Below are positions 51,663 through 61,500 of a stretch of 64,000 nt of DNA, piece after piece (position 1 is the stretch's first letter; every line of letters starts with the position of its first letter). The DNA lies in assembly GCA_947589575.1 (NCBI GenBank), contig CANQBM010000001.1, forward strand, positions 248,001 through 312,000, written 5' to 3'. The notes under the pieces are model-generated. The model saw only the letters and a list, made by a program, of their open reading frames with translations. It did no database searches and was not told the origin of the DNA. The DNA comes from an uncultured Clostridia bacterium. Its GTDB lineage: Bacteria > Bacillota > Clostridia > Oscillospirales > Acutalibacteraceae. Made by a program: the position numbers and the translations under genes.

Positions 51663-53438
51663 ATGAAAGAAAATTTAAAGTATATGCTGAAAAACTGGAT
51701 TGCATGGGACAGGAAAAGTCTTTTATACTTTTTTATCCGTGTTCCTGCTATGGTGCTTCAGCCGATTATAACAGCCTACATACCTAAGGCGATGATAGAC
51801 TGTATCAATGAGGGTGTAACAGTCGGCAGGCTTACTTTTGTTGTTGCGCTTTTGAGTGTTCTCGTTGCGCTAACAACATGGCTCACCCCTTTTATGCAGG
51901 AGCTTTTAAACGGCAGCGCAAGAATCATACGTATGCGTTATGCCGTTATGGCATTCAATAAAAATCTGATTGAAGATTATATAAATGTTGAAAGCCTTGA
52001 AGGCAGGGAAAAGAATAAAAGGGCAATGGAGTTTTACAGAAGCTACTATTCTTCAGCAGCCGATTTTCTTGACACCTGCAATCAGTTTTTGGTTTGTATT
52101 GCGGGCGTTATAACTTCTCTTGCTCTCATTTATAAAATCAATTTAATTATGATACTGATTATCATTGCAAGCTGTGTTGCGGAGTTCTTTTTGCTTAAAT
52201 ATCTTAACAAAAAAGAAAAAGGCGTTAAGGATTCAAGAAGCAGTATTTTTGTTAAGTTTGATTATTATTACTCTTTGAGCAAAGAGCTGACCGCCGCAAA
52301 GGATATCAGGCTTTACAGCTTTGCTGACTACTTTTTATTTGCAGTCGCAAGGCTTATTAACGGTTTGGAGGATATAACCTCAAAATATATGCACCAAAGT
52401 GTTAAGGTTGGCGGAACAAGAGCCCTACTCAACCTTGCCCGTGAGCTTGTTGCATATGCTTATCTTACATATTTAGTGTGTGAAAACAGGCTTTCCGTTT
52501 CTGATTTCATATTTTATTTCGGCATTATAACGGGCTTTTCAAACTGGATAATTAATTCCGTATTTTGCTACTCAAATATAGAGAGATGCTGCAATGATTG
52601 TGCAGAATTTCGTAAATTTGTTGAAAGCGAAGAGAAAAGTAAAAATAAGCCTGATATTGATTTCAGCAAAATTGATAGTATCGAATTCAAAAATGTTTCT
52701 TTCACATACCCTTCAGCCGAAAAGAGCACAATAAACAATATGTCATTTAAGGTGAATAAGGGAGAAAATATTGCGATAGTAGGTGAAAACGGAGCAGGTA
52801 AAACAACGGCAATTAAACTTCTCTGCGGTCTTTATTATCCCACAGAGGGCGTTATTCTGATTAACGGAAAAAGCAGCCGTAATTTTTCATCAGACAGCTA
52901 TTTTGATTTGTTTTCGGCAGTATTTCAGGATTATTATTTCCTGCCTATGACTGTGGCGGAAAACATCTGCGCAACTGCTGATTATGATAAAGAAAAGCTG
53001 TTCTCAGCCCTTGAAAAAGCAGGAATTATGGATAAAATCAACAGTCTTGGCAGGAAAGAAAACACCCTTATGGTTAAGGATGTTTACAAGGACGCTGCTG
53101 ATTTTTCAGGCGGTGAAAAGCAGAAATTATTGCTTGCAAAAGCGATTTATAAAAACGCGCCTGTTCTTATTCTTGATGAGCCTACTGCCGCGCTTGATCC
53201 GATTGCGGAAAATGAACTATACCTGAAATACAATGAAATGACGGATAATAAAATATCATTTTTCATATCTCACCGTCTTTCCTCAACACGCTTTTGTGAC
53301 AAAATTTTATTTATAAAAGACGGTACTATTACCGAAAGCGGAACACACGAGGAGCTTATGGCCTTAAAGGGCGCTTATTACAGAATGTACCAACTCCAGA
53401 GCTACTATTATAAAGAGATAGGAGGCGAGGCGGTATGA
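51663..53438 (+). CDS. ABC transporter, fused membrane and ATPase domains (YbtP/Q-like half)
   Basis: A 591-residue half transporter: six membrane helices in the first 320 residues, then an ATPase domain with Walker A GENGAGKTTAIKLL near residue 380, signature DFSGGEKQKLLLAKAI, Walker B VLILDEPTAALDP and switch His in FISHRLSS. It overlaps the second half transporter by 4 bases. Paired exporter-fold ABC proteins next to FecB/C/E genes resemble siderophore importers of the YbtPQ type, so uptake of an iron chelate is plausible; export of a peptide or drug is the alternative. Confidence 0.88.
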   Translation: MKENLKYMLKNWIAWDRKSLLYFFIRVPAMVLQPIITAYIPKAMIDCINEGVTVGRLTFVVALLSVLVALTTWLTPFMQELLNGSARIIRMRYAVMAFNKNLIEDYINVESLEGREKNKRAMEFYRSYYSSAADFLDTCNQFLVCIAGVITSLALIYKINLIMILIIIASCVAEFFLLKYLNKKEKGVKDSRSSIFVKFDYYYSLSKELTAAKDIRLYSFADYFLFAVARLINGLEDITSKYMHQSVKVGGTRALLNLARELVAYAYLTYLVCENRLSVSDFIFYFGIITGFSNWIINSVFCYSNIERCCNDCAEFRKFVESEEKSKNKPDIDFSKIDSIEFKNVSFTYPSAEKSTINNMSFKVNKGENIAIVGENGAGKTTAIKLLCGLYYPTEGVILINGKSSRNFSSDSYFDLFSAVFQDYYFLPMTVAENICATADYDKEKLFSALEKAGIMDKINSLGRKENTLMVKDVYKDAADFSGGEKQKLLLAKAIYKNAPVLILDEPTAALDPIAENELYLKYNEMTDNKISFFISHRLSSTRFCDKILFIKDGTITESGTHEELMALKGAYYRMYQLQSYYYKEIGGEAV

Positions 53439-55258
53439 GAAAAATAAAAACTATTTTTTCCGCTTTTAAGGAAATGCACCGCCTTGAAAAAAGGCTTATA
53501 CCTATATCAATAATAGTTGCAATCGTTATGGCTGTTATGCCTTTTGTAAATATTTGGTTTACATCAAAAATTATTGATTTGCTGGATATGGGTGCTGGAA
53601 TGAATGAGCTTTTCCTTTATATCGGTTTGGCGGTTGGTATAAATCTTGTGTTGTTTTTCTTTAACTATTTTCTTGGCGATATGTATTTTATGTATCGGTC
53701 GCTGATGTATAATAAAGAGCTACAAAATATATCGGAAAAACTTTATAAAATTGAATATCAAAGGCTTGAGGACGGAAATTTTAAGGAGCTTGTGCATAAG
53801 CATTCAGAGGCACAGGACAGAGTGTTTTCCTCATTTGTTCAGTTTAGCTGGATGATGCGTGATTTTGTTTCGGGCATGATAACATTAATAATTTCCGTTG
53901 CAGTTATTTTCCCTTTGCTTAGAATCGGTTTTAAAACAACAGGTAATACATATTTTGAAAAGCCCCTTTTTTTGTTTACTATTTTCTCAGCAATAGCAGT
54001 AATGACTGTTATCATTCTGATTGTCGCATTAAGGATGAATAAAATGTGGTTTCAAGCCTCCGATGAATATTCAAGGCTTGACAGAATTTTTTATTATTTC
54101 CTAAATATGTTTTCAGATTACAACACAGGCAAGGAAATCAGACTTTACAAAGAGCAAAATCTGATTGAGCATACTGCAACGGATAAAATATTAACCGACG
54201 GCGAAAGAGTGCTTAAAAAGGCATCACTGAACAGTGCAAAATCAAGCTCTTTTGTAGCTGTTCTCGGCGCGATAGTCGGCTTTGGAATTTATCTTTTCAT
54301 CGGTGTAAAGGGACTTTATGGCTTATTCGGTATCGGTTCTCTTGTACTTTACTGCGGCTCATTTATGCAGATTATTAACGGTATTATGAAAATGGCTGCC
54401 ACCTTTGGCAAAACCGAAGAAATGACGCCGCTTGTGAATTATTACTTTGAAATAATGAACGCTAAAGACGATATGGTCTATGGCAATCGTGAGCTTAATT
54501 TAAAAGACAAATTTGAAATTGAATTTAAAAATGTTTCATTTAAATACCCGAGCGCTGACAACTATTCGCTGAAGAATATAAACATTAAAATAAATAATGG
54601 CGAACACCTTGCGGTAGTCGGCAGAAACGGAAGCGGTAAAACAACTTTTATAAAGCTGATGTGCCGTCTTTATGATGTAACAGACGGTGAGATACTCATT
54701 AACGGTATCAATATAAAGGAATATTCAAAGGACAGCATTATTAGCTTATATTCAGTTGTATTTCAGGATTTTCAAATGTTCTCCATTCCGCTTAAGGACA
54801 ATGTCTGCGCCGGTGAGGAATGTGATAAGAATAGATTATATAACTGCCTTGATAATTCAAATATTCTTGAAAGAGTAAAGCAGATGCCTGAAAAGGAAAA
54901 TACCTGTCTTTATAAGAATATTGATGAGAACGGTGTTGAAATTTCGGGAGGTGAGGCGCAGAAATTTGCCCTCGCAAGAGCATTATACAAGGATGCACCC
55001 GTTGTTATTCTTGACGAGCCGACCGCTGCGCTTGACCCGATTGCGGAAAATGAAATATACAGCCGTTTTAATTCGTTTGTTGAAAACAAAACAGCAATAT
55101 ATATTTCACACAGGTTATCAAGCTGCGCTTTCTGCGACAGAATTGCGGTGTTTGACAAAGCTGAATTAGTTGAAATGGGAACACATTCAGAGCTTATGAA
55201 TAAAAACGGAAAATATGCTGATTTGTGGAATGCACAGGCAAAATACTATATAAGCTAA
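53435..55258 (+). CDS. ABC transporter, fused membrane and ATPase domains (partner half)
   Basis: A 607-residue partner of the preceding half transporter, with six helices and an ATPase domain: Walker A GRNGSGKTTFIKLMCRLYD near residue 400, signature EISGGEAQKFALARALY, Walker B VVILDEPTAALDP and ISHRLSSC. Both halves keep all catalytic motifs, so the heterodimer should have two working ATP sites. It is translated by coupling. Confidence 0.88.
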   Translation: MRKIKTIFSAFKEMHRLEKRLIPISIIVAIVMAVMPFVNIWFTSKIIDLLDMGAGMNELFLYIGLAVGINLVLFFFNYFLGDMYFMYRSLMYNKELQNISEKLYKIEYQRLEDGNFKELVHKHSEAQDRVFSSFVQFSWMMRDFVSGMITLIISVAVIFPLLRIGFKTTGNTYFEKPLFLFTIFSAIAVMTVIILIVALRMNKMWFQASDEYSRLDRIFYYFLNMFSDYNTGKEIRLYKEQNLIEHTATDKILTDGERVLKKASLNSAKSSSFVAVLGAIVGFGIYLFIGVKGLYGLFGIGSLVLYCGSFMQIINGIMKMAATFGKTEEMTPLVNYYFEIMNAKDDMVYGNRELNLKDKFEIEFKNVSFKYPSADNYSLKNINIKINNGEHLAVVGRNGSGKTTFIKLMCRLYDVTDGEILINGINIKEYSKDSIISLYSVVFQDFQMFSIPLKDNVCAGEECDKNRLYNCLDNSNILERVKQMPEKENTCLYKNIDENGVEISGGEAQKFALARALYKDAPVVILDEPTAALDPIAENEIYSRFNSFVENKTAIYISHRLSSCAFCDRIAVFDKAELVEMGTHSELMNKNGKYADLWNAQAKYYIS

Positions 55259-55302
55259 TCGGTATTGACTACTGATAATATTCAAAATATTTTTTGAAAT
55301 AT

Positions 55303-55336
55303 ATCCCCCCACCCCGCTTGTGAGGGGATTTTTTTT
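55303..55336 (+). terminator. Short hairpin with long T run after the ABC pair
   Basis: ATCCCC (55303-55308) can pair with GGGGAT (55324-55329), followed by eight T. The stem is short, so read-through to the Fec genes is likely. Confidence 0.55.
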
Positions 55337-55399
55337 ATGCTATTTTATTTGCAGAAATACTTGACCTTGATTTTAAAAATTATTACAGACAGGGGGGTG

Positions 55400-56467
55400 A
55401 TGAGAATAAAACCAAAAAAATTTTTAAACCGTGAAAAGCCAAATATGCCTTTAATCATTCTAATTTTAGCTATATTTTCTCTCTTAACTATACTTTTAGC
55501 AGTCGGAATCGGTCCTGTTTCGGTTGCGCCGGGAGTGACAGCGAAAATACTGCTGAGTAAAATTCCGATTATCAACGGGCTTATTTTTCAAACATGGGAA
55601 CAGCTTGATGAAAATATTGTGCTCGGTCTACGTTTGCCCCGTGTCTGTCTCGGTATGATTGTAGGCGCGTCTCTCGCAGTCTGCGGCGTTACTATGCAGG
55701 CGATTGTACGAAATGATTTGGCTGAGCCGTTTACTCTCGGTGTATCGTCCGGAGCGGCTGCTTTTGCCACGCTCGGAATGTTGTTCGGCACATTTTCGTT
55801 TTTAGGCACATATTCTCTTTCAATAAGCGCTTTTATCGGCTCAGCGGTTACAATTATCTTTGTATATGTTATTTCAAGGGTGCAGGGACGCATAAATATT
55901 ACACAGCTTTTGCTGTTTGGTGTTGCGGTTTCAATGATAATGGACGGCGTCACAAGTATAATAAAATTAGGCGCTCCTAATGCTCTTGGGCTGCACAATG
56001 CGGAATTTTGGATGTCCGGAAGTCTTGCGGGAGCAAAGTGGGGATATTTAAAGCTCCCGTTTGTTGTGCTTTTGCTTTGTATGATATTTTTAATGATAAA
56101 CTACCGCGGGCTTAATTTGCTTTTGCTCGGTGATGAAAGCGCAGGCGCTCTCGGCGTGAATGTCCGCAGACTGCAAAAGGAGCTTGTTTTTGCCGCGTCG
56201 CTTATGGCAGGCGTGACAATAGCCGTCAGCGGTACAATCGGCTTTGTCGGTCTTATGGTTCCTCATTTTACACGTTTGCTCGTAGGAGGAGATCACAAAA
56301 AGGTGCTTCCTGTTTCAGCGCTTCTCGGCGGTATTCTTGTTGTTTGGGTGGATGTGGCGGCAAGAGTAATTATTGCGCCTGAGGAGCTTCCTGTAGGCGT
56401 TCTCACGGCTGTTATCGGAGGCCCTGTATTTATTTGGATGCTTAAAAGAAACAAGAAAGGGATATGA
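55400..56467 (+). CDS. FecCD-type metal-chelate ABC permease
   Basis: A 355-residue permease of the FecCD/BtuC type with about ten helices, which moves ferric siderophores, haem or cobalamin. Family landmarks are LRLPRVCLGMIVGASLAVCG, MQAIVRNDLAEPFTLGVSSG, and GFVGLMVPHFTRLLVGGDHK, which contacts the ATPase. It is full length. The start at 55400 is chosen from a crowded GGGGGG ribosome binding site; an in-frame GTG one codon earlier is possible. Overlaps the ATPase gene by 4 bases. Confidence 0.93.
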   Translation: MRIKPKKFLNREKPNMPLIILILAIFSLLTILLAVGIGPVSVAPGVTAKILLSKIPIINGLIFQTWEQLDENIVLGLRLPRVCLGMIVGASLAVCGVTMQAIVRNDLAEPFTLGVSSGAAAFATLGMLFGTFSFLGTYSLSISAFIGSAVTIIFVYVISRVQGRINITQLLLFGVAVSMIMDGVTSIIKLGAPNALGLHNAEFWMSGSLAGAKWGYLKLPFVVLLLCMIFLMINYRGLNLLLLGDESAGALGVNVRRLQKELVFAASLMAGVTIAVSGTIGFVGLMVPHFTRLLVGGDHKKVLPVSALLGGILVVWVDVAARVIIAPEELPVGVLTAVIGGPVFIWMLKRNKKGI

Positions 56468-57243
56468 AAATGCGCCTTCAGGTTAAAAATCTTACCTTTT
56501 CATACGGTAAAAAAACAGCGGTCGAGGATATTAATCTTGAGGTCGGCAGGGGAGAATTTGTCGGGCTTATAGGTCAAAACGGAAGTGGAAAATCCACTGT
56601 GTTAAAAAATATTTACAGGGGGCTTACTCCCGACAGTGGTGAGATTATCCTTGACGGTGAAAATTTACTGAAAATGCCGTATAAAAAATCCGCGCTCAAA
56701 ATGGCTGTGGTGGGTCAGGAAAATGAAATACCGTTTAATTTTTCCGTAGAAGAAATTGTCGCGATGGGACGCAGTCCGCATAAAAAACTTTTTGATATTG
56801 ATAATAGCGACGACAGGAGAATAGTTCACCACGCGCTTGAACATGTCGGTATGGCAGATATGGCTAAAAGCAGCTATGTGAATCTTTCGGGAGGGGAAAA
56901 GCAGAGAGTTATAATAGCAAGAGCGGTAGCGCAGGAAAGTGATTTTCTTATTCTCGACGAGCCGACTAATCATCTTGACGTCAGCTACCAAATGCAGATA
57001 TTTGATTTTATTAAAAGGCTGAATGTAACCGTTTTATCAGCAATTCACGATTTGAATATGGCGGCGCTTTACTGTGACCGCATTTATGTTTTGAAAGGCG
57101 GAAGAATTTTATTGAAGGGTACTCCGGAGGAAATTCTTACACCTGAAAATATTTTTGATATTTTCGCGGTACGCAGTTCGGTTGTAAAAAATTCCGTAAC
57201 AGGCAAAATTTCAATTACATATCTGCCTGCTCAAGTTAAATAA
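56464..57243 (+). CDS. FecE/BtuD-type ABC ATPase
   Basis: A 259-residue ATPase with Walker A GLIGQNGSGKSTVLKNIYRG, the Q-loop in VVGQENEIPFNFSVEEIVAMG, signature NLSGGEKQRVIIARAV, Walker B FLILDEPTNHLDVSYQ and switch His in SAIHDLNMAALYC. It energises the upstream FecCD-type permease. Substrate not determined from the ATPase itself. Confidence 0.95.
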   Translation: MKMRLQVKNLTFSYGKKTAVEDINLEVGRGEFVGLIGQNGSGKSTVLKNIYRGLTPDSGEIILDGENLLKMPYKKSALKMAVVGQENEIPFNFSVEEIVAMGRSPHKKLFDIDNSDDRRIVHHALEHVGMADMAKSSYVNLSGGEKQRVIIARAVAQESDFLILDEPTNHLDVSYQMQIFDFIKRLNVTVLSAIHDLNMAALYCDRIYVLKGGRILLKGTPEEILTPENIFDIFAVRSSVVKNSVTGKISITYLPAQVK

Positions 57244-57255
57244 AAGGAGATTAAA

Positions 57256-58245
57256 ATGAAGAAAACAGTTAGTTTATTGCTTGCTTTGTCTATGTTGTTT
57301 GCAGTAACAGCGTGCAGTAATCAGCATGAGAATAAAAAAAGTAATGAAAGTATAAGCAGCACACAAAATCAGTCAGCTGACAGCATATACCCCGTGACTG
57401 TTGAAAATTACGGAAGAAATATTACCGTTACCAAAAAGCCTGAAAAGGTGTTGACGCTCGGTCCTAACTGTACTGAGCTTTTTGCCGCTTTGGGCTTGGA
57501 GAATTATGTAATAGGAAGGTCTTTGGTAAATCACAGCCGGGGTCCGCTTGATGAATATGCAAATGATGTGAATAACATTCCTATCCTTAATTATTCCTCC
57601 GCTGCACGTGAGTCAATACTGACAAGCGGGGCTGATTTTATCTATGCAATAGACTGGGAAATCAGCGAGGAGGGCTGTAATATTGACGAGGTATCAGACT
57701 ACGGAATGACTGTGTATGTGAACTCGGCGTCAACACTTGATGAGCAGTATCGGGAAATTATCGACATCGGAAAAATTTTCGGCATTGAAGAGAAAGCGAG
57801 GGCGTTTGTTAATGAACAGAAAACGCGCATATCAGCAGTTCAGGAAAAAATCAAGGGAGAAAAGCCAGTTAATGTTTTAGTGTATGACAGCGGAAACGAC
57901 GGAGTGTTCACTTGTTCGGGCGTTAACTTTGAATCCCTTTTGATTGAGCTTGCAGGCGGTAAAAATATGTTTTCCGATTTGGCTGAAAAGCAGTGGGTAA
58001 CAGTAAGCTATGAGGAGGTACTTAAGCGAAAACCCGATGTTATATTAATTCATGATTACGATTCGCCGTCGGTTGAAGAAAAGATTGCGGAAATTAAGTC
58101 AAATCCTGCTCTTTCACAGCTTGACTGTGTAAAGAATGAACGCTTTGCCGTCATTACACTTGAAAGCGTTTTGCCGGGAAACCGCATGGCATATGCGGTT
58201 GAAAATATGGCTAAAGCTTTTTATCCCGATGCTTTTAAAAAATAA
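57256..58245 (+). CDS. Metal-chelate ABC substrate-binding lipoprotein
   Basis: A 329-residue lipoprotein (signal ending in FAVTAC) of the FecB/BtuF class. It has the two-lobe fold with a connecting long helix (EIIDIGKIFGIEEKARAFVN) and the start YPVTVENYGRNITVTKKPEKV followed by LGPNCTELFAALG. A specific ligand is not evident; siderophore, haem or corrinoid are all possible. With the permease and ATPase upstream it completes the importer. A strong bidirectional terminator follows. Confidence 0.9.
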   Translation: MKKTVSLLLALSMLFAVTACSNQHENKKSNESISSTQNQSADSIYPVTVENYGRNITVTKKPEKVLTLGPNCTELFAALGLENYVIGRSLVNHSRGPLDEYANDVNNIPILNYSSAARESILTSGADFIYAIDWEISEEGCNIDEVSDYGMTVYVNSASTLDEQYREIIDIGKIFGIEEKARAFVNEQKTRISAVQEKIKGEKPVNVLVYDSGNDGVFTCSGVNFESLLIELAGGKNMFSDLAEKQWVTVSYEEVLKRKPDVILIHDYDSPSVEEKIAEIKSNPALSQLDCVKNERFAVITLESVLPGNRMAYAVENMAKAFYPDAFKK

Positions 58246-58330
58246 AGATAATTTAAAAAATATTTTTCATACACGCTGATAAAATTTAACGGCTTGTATT
58301 TAATTTTAATATTTTAAAATTGGAAATAAA

Positions 58331-58372
58331 AAAAGCAGAATTGACATAAAATCAATTCTGCTTTTAAATTTT
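58331..58372. terminator. Bidirectional terminator between the Fec genes and the surface-protein operon
   Basis: AAAAGCAGAATTGA (58331-58344) pairs exactly with TCAATTCTGCTTTT (58352-58365), with A/T runs on both sides. Confidence 0.9.
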
Positions 58373-58388
58373 TAATTACGGTTCAGAA

Positions 58389-58550
58389 TTAAAATTCTTC
58401 CAGACTCGCCATATTTGGTCCGTCTATACCTGGGTCACCGACTACGACGTGGTCGCCGCCCTGAAGACCTGAGTCAGTAAATACTCCGCTTTCCGAGGAG
58501 TTATTGAGGAAAAGAATCTCAATTTCAGGTTCCGCGTAATTCTTCTTCAT
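58389..58550 (-). CDS. 53-residue peptide downstream of the giant secreted protein
   Basis: A short gene just outside usual size limits. ATG at 58550 has a strong AAGAGGAGG ribosome binding site 8 bases upstream. The product begins MKKNYAEPEIEILFLNN, continues through SSESGVFTDSGLQGG and ends in an acidic Asp/Gly/Pro-rich tail; it has no cysteine, no obvious signal peptide and no membrane helix. The start resembles many small clostridial peptides of the pattern MKKxYxxPxxEI. It lies 18 bases after the giant-protein stop codon and ends close to the terminator, so it is part of that operon. Leader-type modified peptide, partner, or secreted factor are possibilities; function unknown. Confidence 0.65.
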   Translation of the reverse strand: MKKNYAEPEIEILFLNNSSESGVFTDSGLQGGDHVVVGDPGIDGPNMASLEEF

Positions 58551-58568
58551 ATATATACCTCCTCTTTT

Positions 58569-61500
58569 TTATGCGCCTTGAGTATATGTCTTAACCGGTG
58601 AATAAACAGTAACATCTTTATTGGTAGCCTGGTCATGGTATATTGCGTATGCGACATAACTGAATGTTGAAGGCATAGAGCCGAATGTTACAGAAACCGC
58701 AAACTGATTATCGCCTATAATCTTAGAACAGGAGAAATTATATATTTTAGCTGTACTACTAACCATATTTAAGGTCAGGCTATCTTTATTATTGCCGGTT
58801 GCATCAAGAACAATTCCATATTGTTTTGGTTTAGCATTATCGGGGAATGCGAATGTACCTACAAGCTGAGCGGTATTGCCGTCAATTATAGGCGTTTTAA
58901 TTACTGATACTTGATTTTTCTTCAAATTATGTTCAGTCAGGTAATTGTCATCTACAGCTCTTAATGTAATATTCTGACAGGTATAGAATGCGTAGCTGTC
59001 ACCATAAGCAATAACTTCAGGTGAAGCGCTCTCATAGGTATCAGCGTCAACAAACGCTGCCGCGCCGTCAACAGTTACTCTTACTCGTACATTGTAGCCA
59101 TATGCTTTTTCACTCTGACTACCGCCGCTTAGGTCAAGAACTTTAACAGTATATTTGTCGCTTGCCTGACCGAGGCTGGAAATCTCATAATTGATTATAA
59201 CTTCTGTATCATTATTAAATGTATAGTTGCCGTTCGGTTCAATAGTTGTTCCTGCGCCTTCATCTGCACCGTCTTTAACTGTGAGATTTTTTACGGTGTA
59301 GAACATAAATTTAGGAACAGGAGCTGTGCTCATATTGTACGCTTTATTTTTAGTCGCATAGTCAACGGCTACAATTCTGTTATCCTGATTGTCACGGAAT
59401 GTAACCTTAACAACCTGCTCGTCTGATTCTGTTGCTGAAACGTAAACCGTAGTGTTGCCTCTTACATCAAACTCGTATTCGGCAGCTGTTGTTATTAAAC
59501 GTTTTTCAGTCTGTTTATCTGTACCGTTTGCTTTAACTGTTGTTGAGAAAGCAGCCTTATTTCCTTCATCAAAGCTTTTAACTTTAACTATATCGCCGTA
59601 ATGGAAATCAGCCTTGCCTTCATCGCTGTTTGGTGCGGTCAGACTTCCGTCCTTATCGGTGAGATAATATATATTACCGTCTTTGTCAATTACTGTAACA
59701 GAATATGGATACTGGTTATCAGTTATTGCTGTTTCGATGTTTCCGGTTGCTCCATCAACTTTATTCATATCATAACAAACGATTGAGGCGCCGTTAACGC
59801 TGATTGATTCTTGAGGAAGAGGATTCTCTTTTACAATTTTCTGAATTTCCTCAATATTATAAGCGTCAGCGTTCAGGTTCTGAACAGTATTCAAAGCGGC
59901 GGTGTAAAAGCTAATATCTGCTTGTTTCTTTGTTTCCGGATTAATAAGGTCGTTATAGAATTTTATATATTCGGATACTTCCTTATTAATCTTAGCCTGA
60001 TTATCAGCTGATACATTTGCTCTCTCTTCTATGGTTGAATTGAGATATTCAAATCTCGGTCTGCCCTTAAATATATCGTCGTCTGTAGTTGTAGGCAATA
60101 AAGCGTCTGCAATTTCCTTAACAGCTTCAGATTTGAAATAATAAATGTTTTTGCTCGGCTCATTATTCTCATCAAGTCCCTGAAGTAATCTGAGAACGCT
60201 GTACTTTGCATCATCATAGCTGTATGTTTTACCGCCGCTGCTAATGTTATCAAAATCAGCGCGTTTTGAGCTATTCTGATTAAGTGCCTCACACGCATTC
60301 CAAAGATCAGTGTATCTTTGCTGGAATACTTCTGCCATTTGCTGGGCGCTAAGGCTTGCGTCAATCTCATCATCAGCTTTGCTGAGCGCAGTATTTAAAT
60401 TGTCTATTACCGACTGAGTATAGGATGAAGTATCTACTAACTTTTCATTTACGCGCTGGATTAATAAAAGAAGAGGCGTAATGTCAATAACAGTTGCTGT
60501 TGTGGTGTATGTTGCAGTAGTTCCTTCAGGGGTTTTGTTTGTAGCAGCCTGACCGTATCTTGTGGCACCAAATGCACCAGACGCTTTATTTTTAAAAGTA
60601 AAGACAATTCCTAATGATTTTTCCGCTTTATATTCGGTAATAGTTGGAAGTGTGCCGGCCGTTAAACTGCTATAGGAAGTATTTTCAGGAAGGCTAAGAG
60701 TATAATCAGCTCTCATTTCTGTTGTATTTCTAAAAGTGTGAACACCGCCGGCATTTGCACCATTATTAACATTTGCAGGTGTATTAACGCTGTCAACAGT
60801 GCCGAGATCGTCGTCCCATAGATTTTGACCGGGTGTATAGTCAAAATTAGTATTTCCAATCCAAGTGTTATCCCCATGTCTGCCAAAGGAATTTCCCGAA
60901 TTGTTACCACCGCTTATTACGTGAATACCTGAAACTACAAAATCAGCTCCGTTAGCGTTGGCAGTAAGACTGCCGGTGTAACCATCATTACCAAGATTAT
61001 CATTAGTATGACCGTTATTTCCGGTATAATCTATTTTCCAATCTGCATTAGTAGCGAGATTAAAGTTTACAGCGTCAAGCATCTGGGCATCTACTTTACT
61101 ATCACTACTATCAGTAACTGTTGTATTACTCCATGTCATACTGACGTCGCCAAGGTCAAAATTGGCTTTATCTGCGGTCGTTCTTAAAAATACTCTGTTG
61201 TTAACGGTTCTGTTAAAAGCAAAATTATAAGGATGTGAAGAATTCGCTGTATATTGGAGAGATACAGGGGCAACTTCTGAATCTGAACTTATAATTGTAC
61301 CGTTAACGTTTTCAAGATTAAATGCAAATGAAGGAACTAAGCTGTTAATAGCATCATACAATGACAAAACAACTTCTTTGTACTCATCTGCAAGGTCACG
61401 CGCATAATTCTGTCTGCCGGGTTCGCTGAGCTTATGAAGACTGTTAGTTTCATTTGCAAAGTATTTCGCGTTATCATAAGCGGAAAGTAATTGTACAGAG

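Noticed and set aside
55337-55399. Extra N-terminal residues for the FecCD-type permease
   Set aside because: The upstream ATG sits in the terminator T run and lacks a ribosome binding site.
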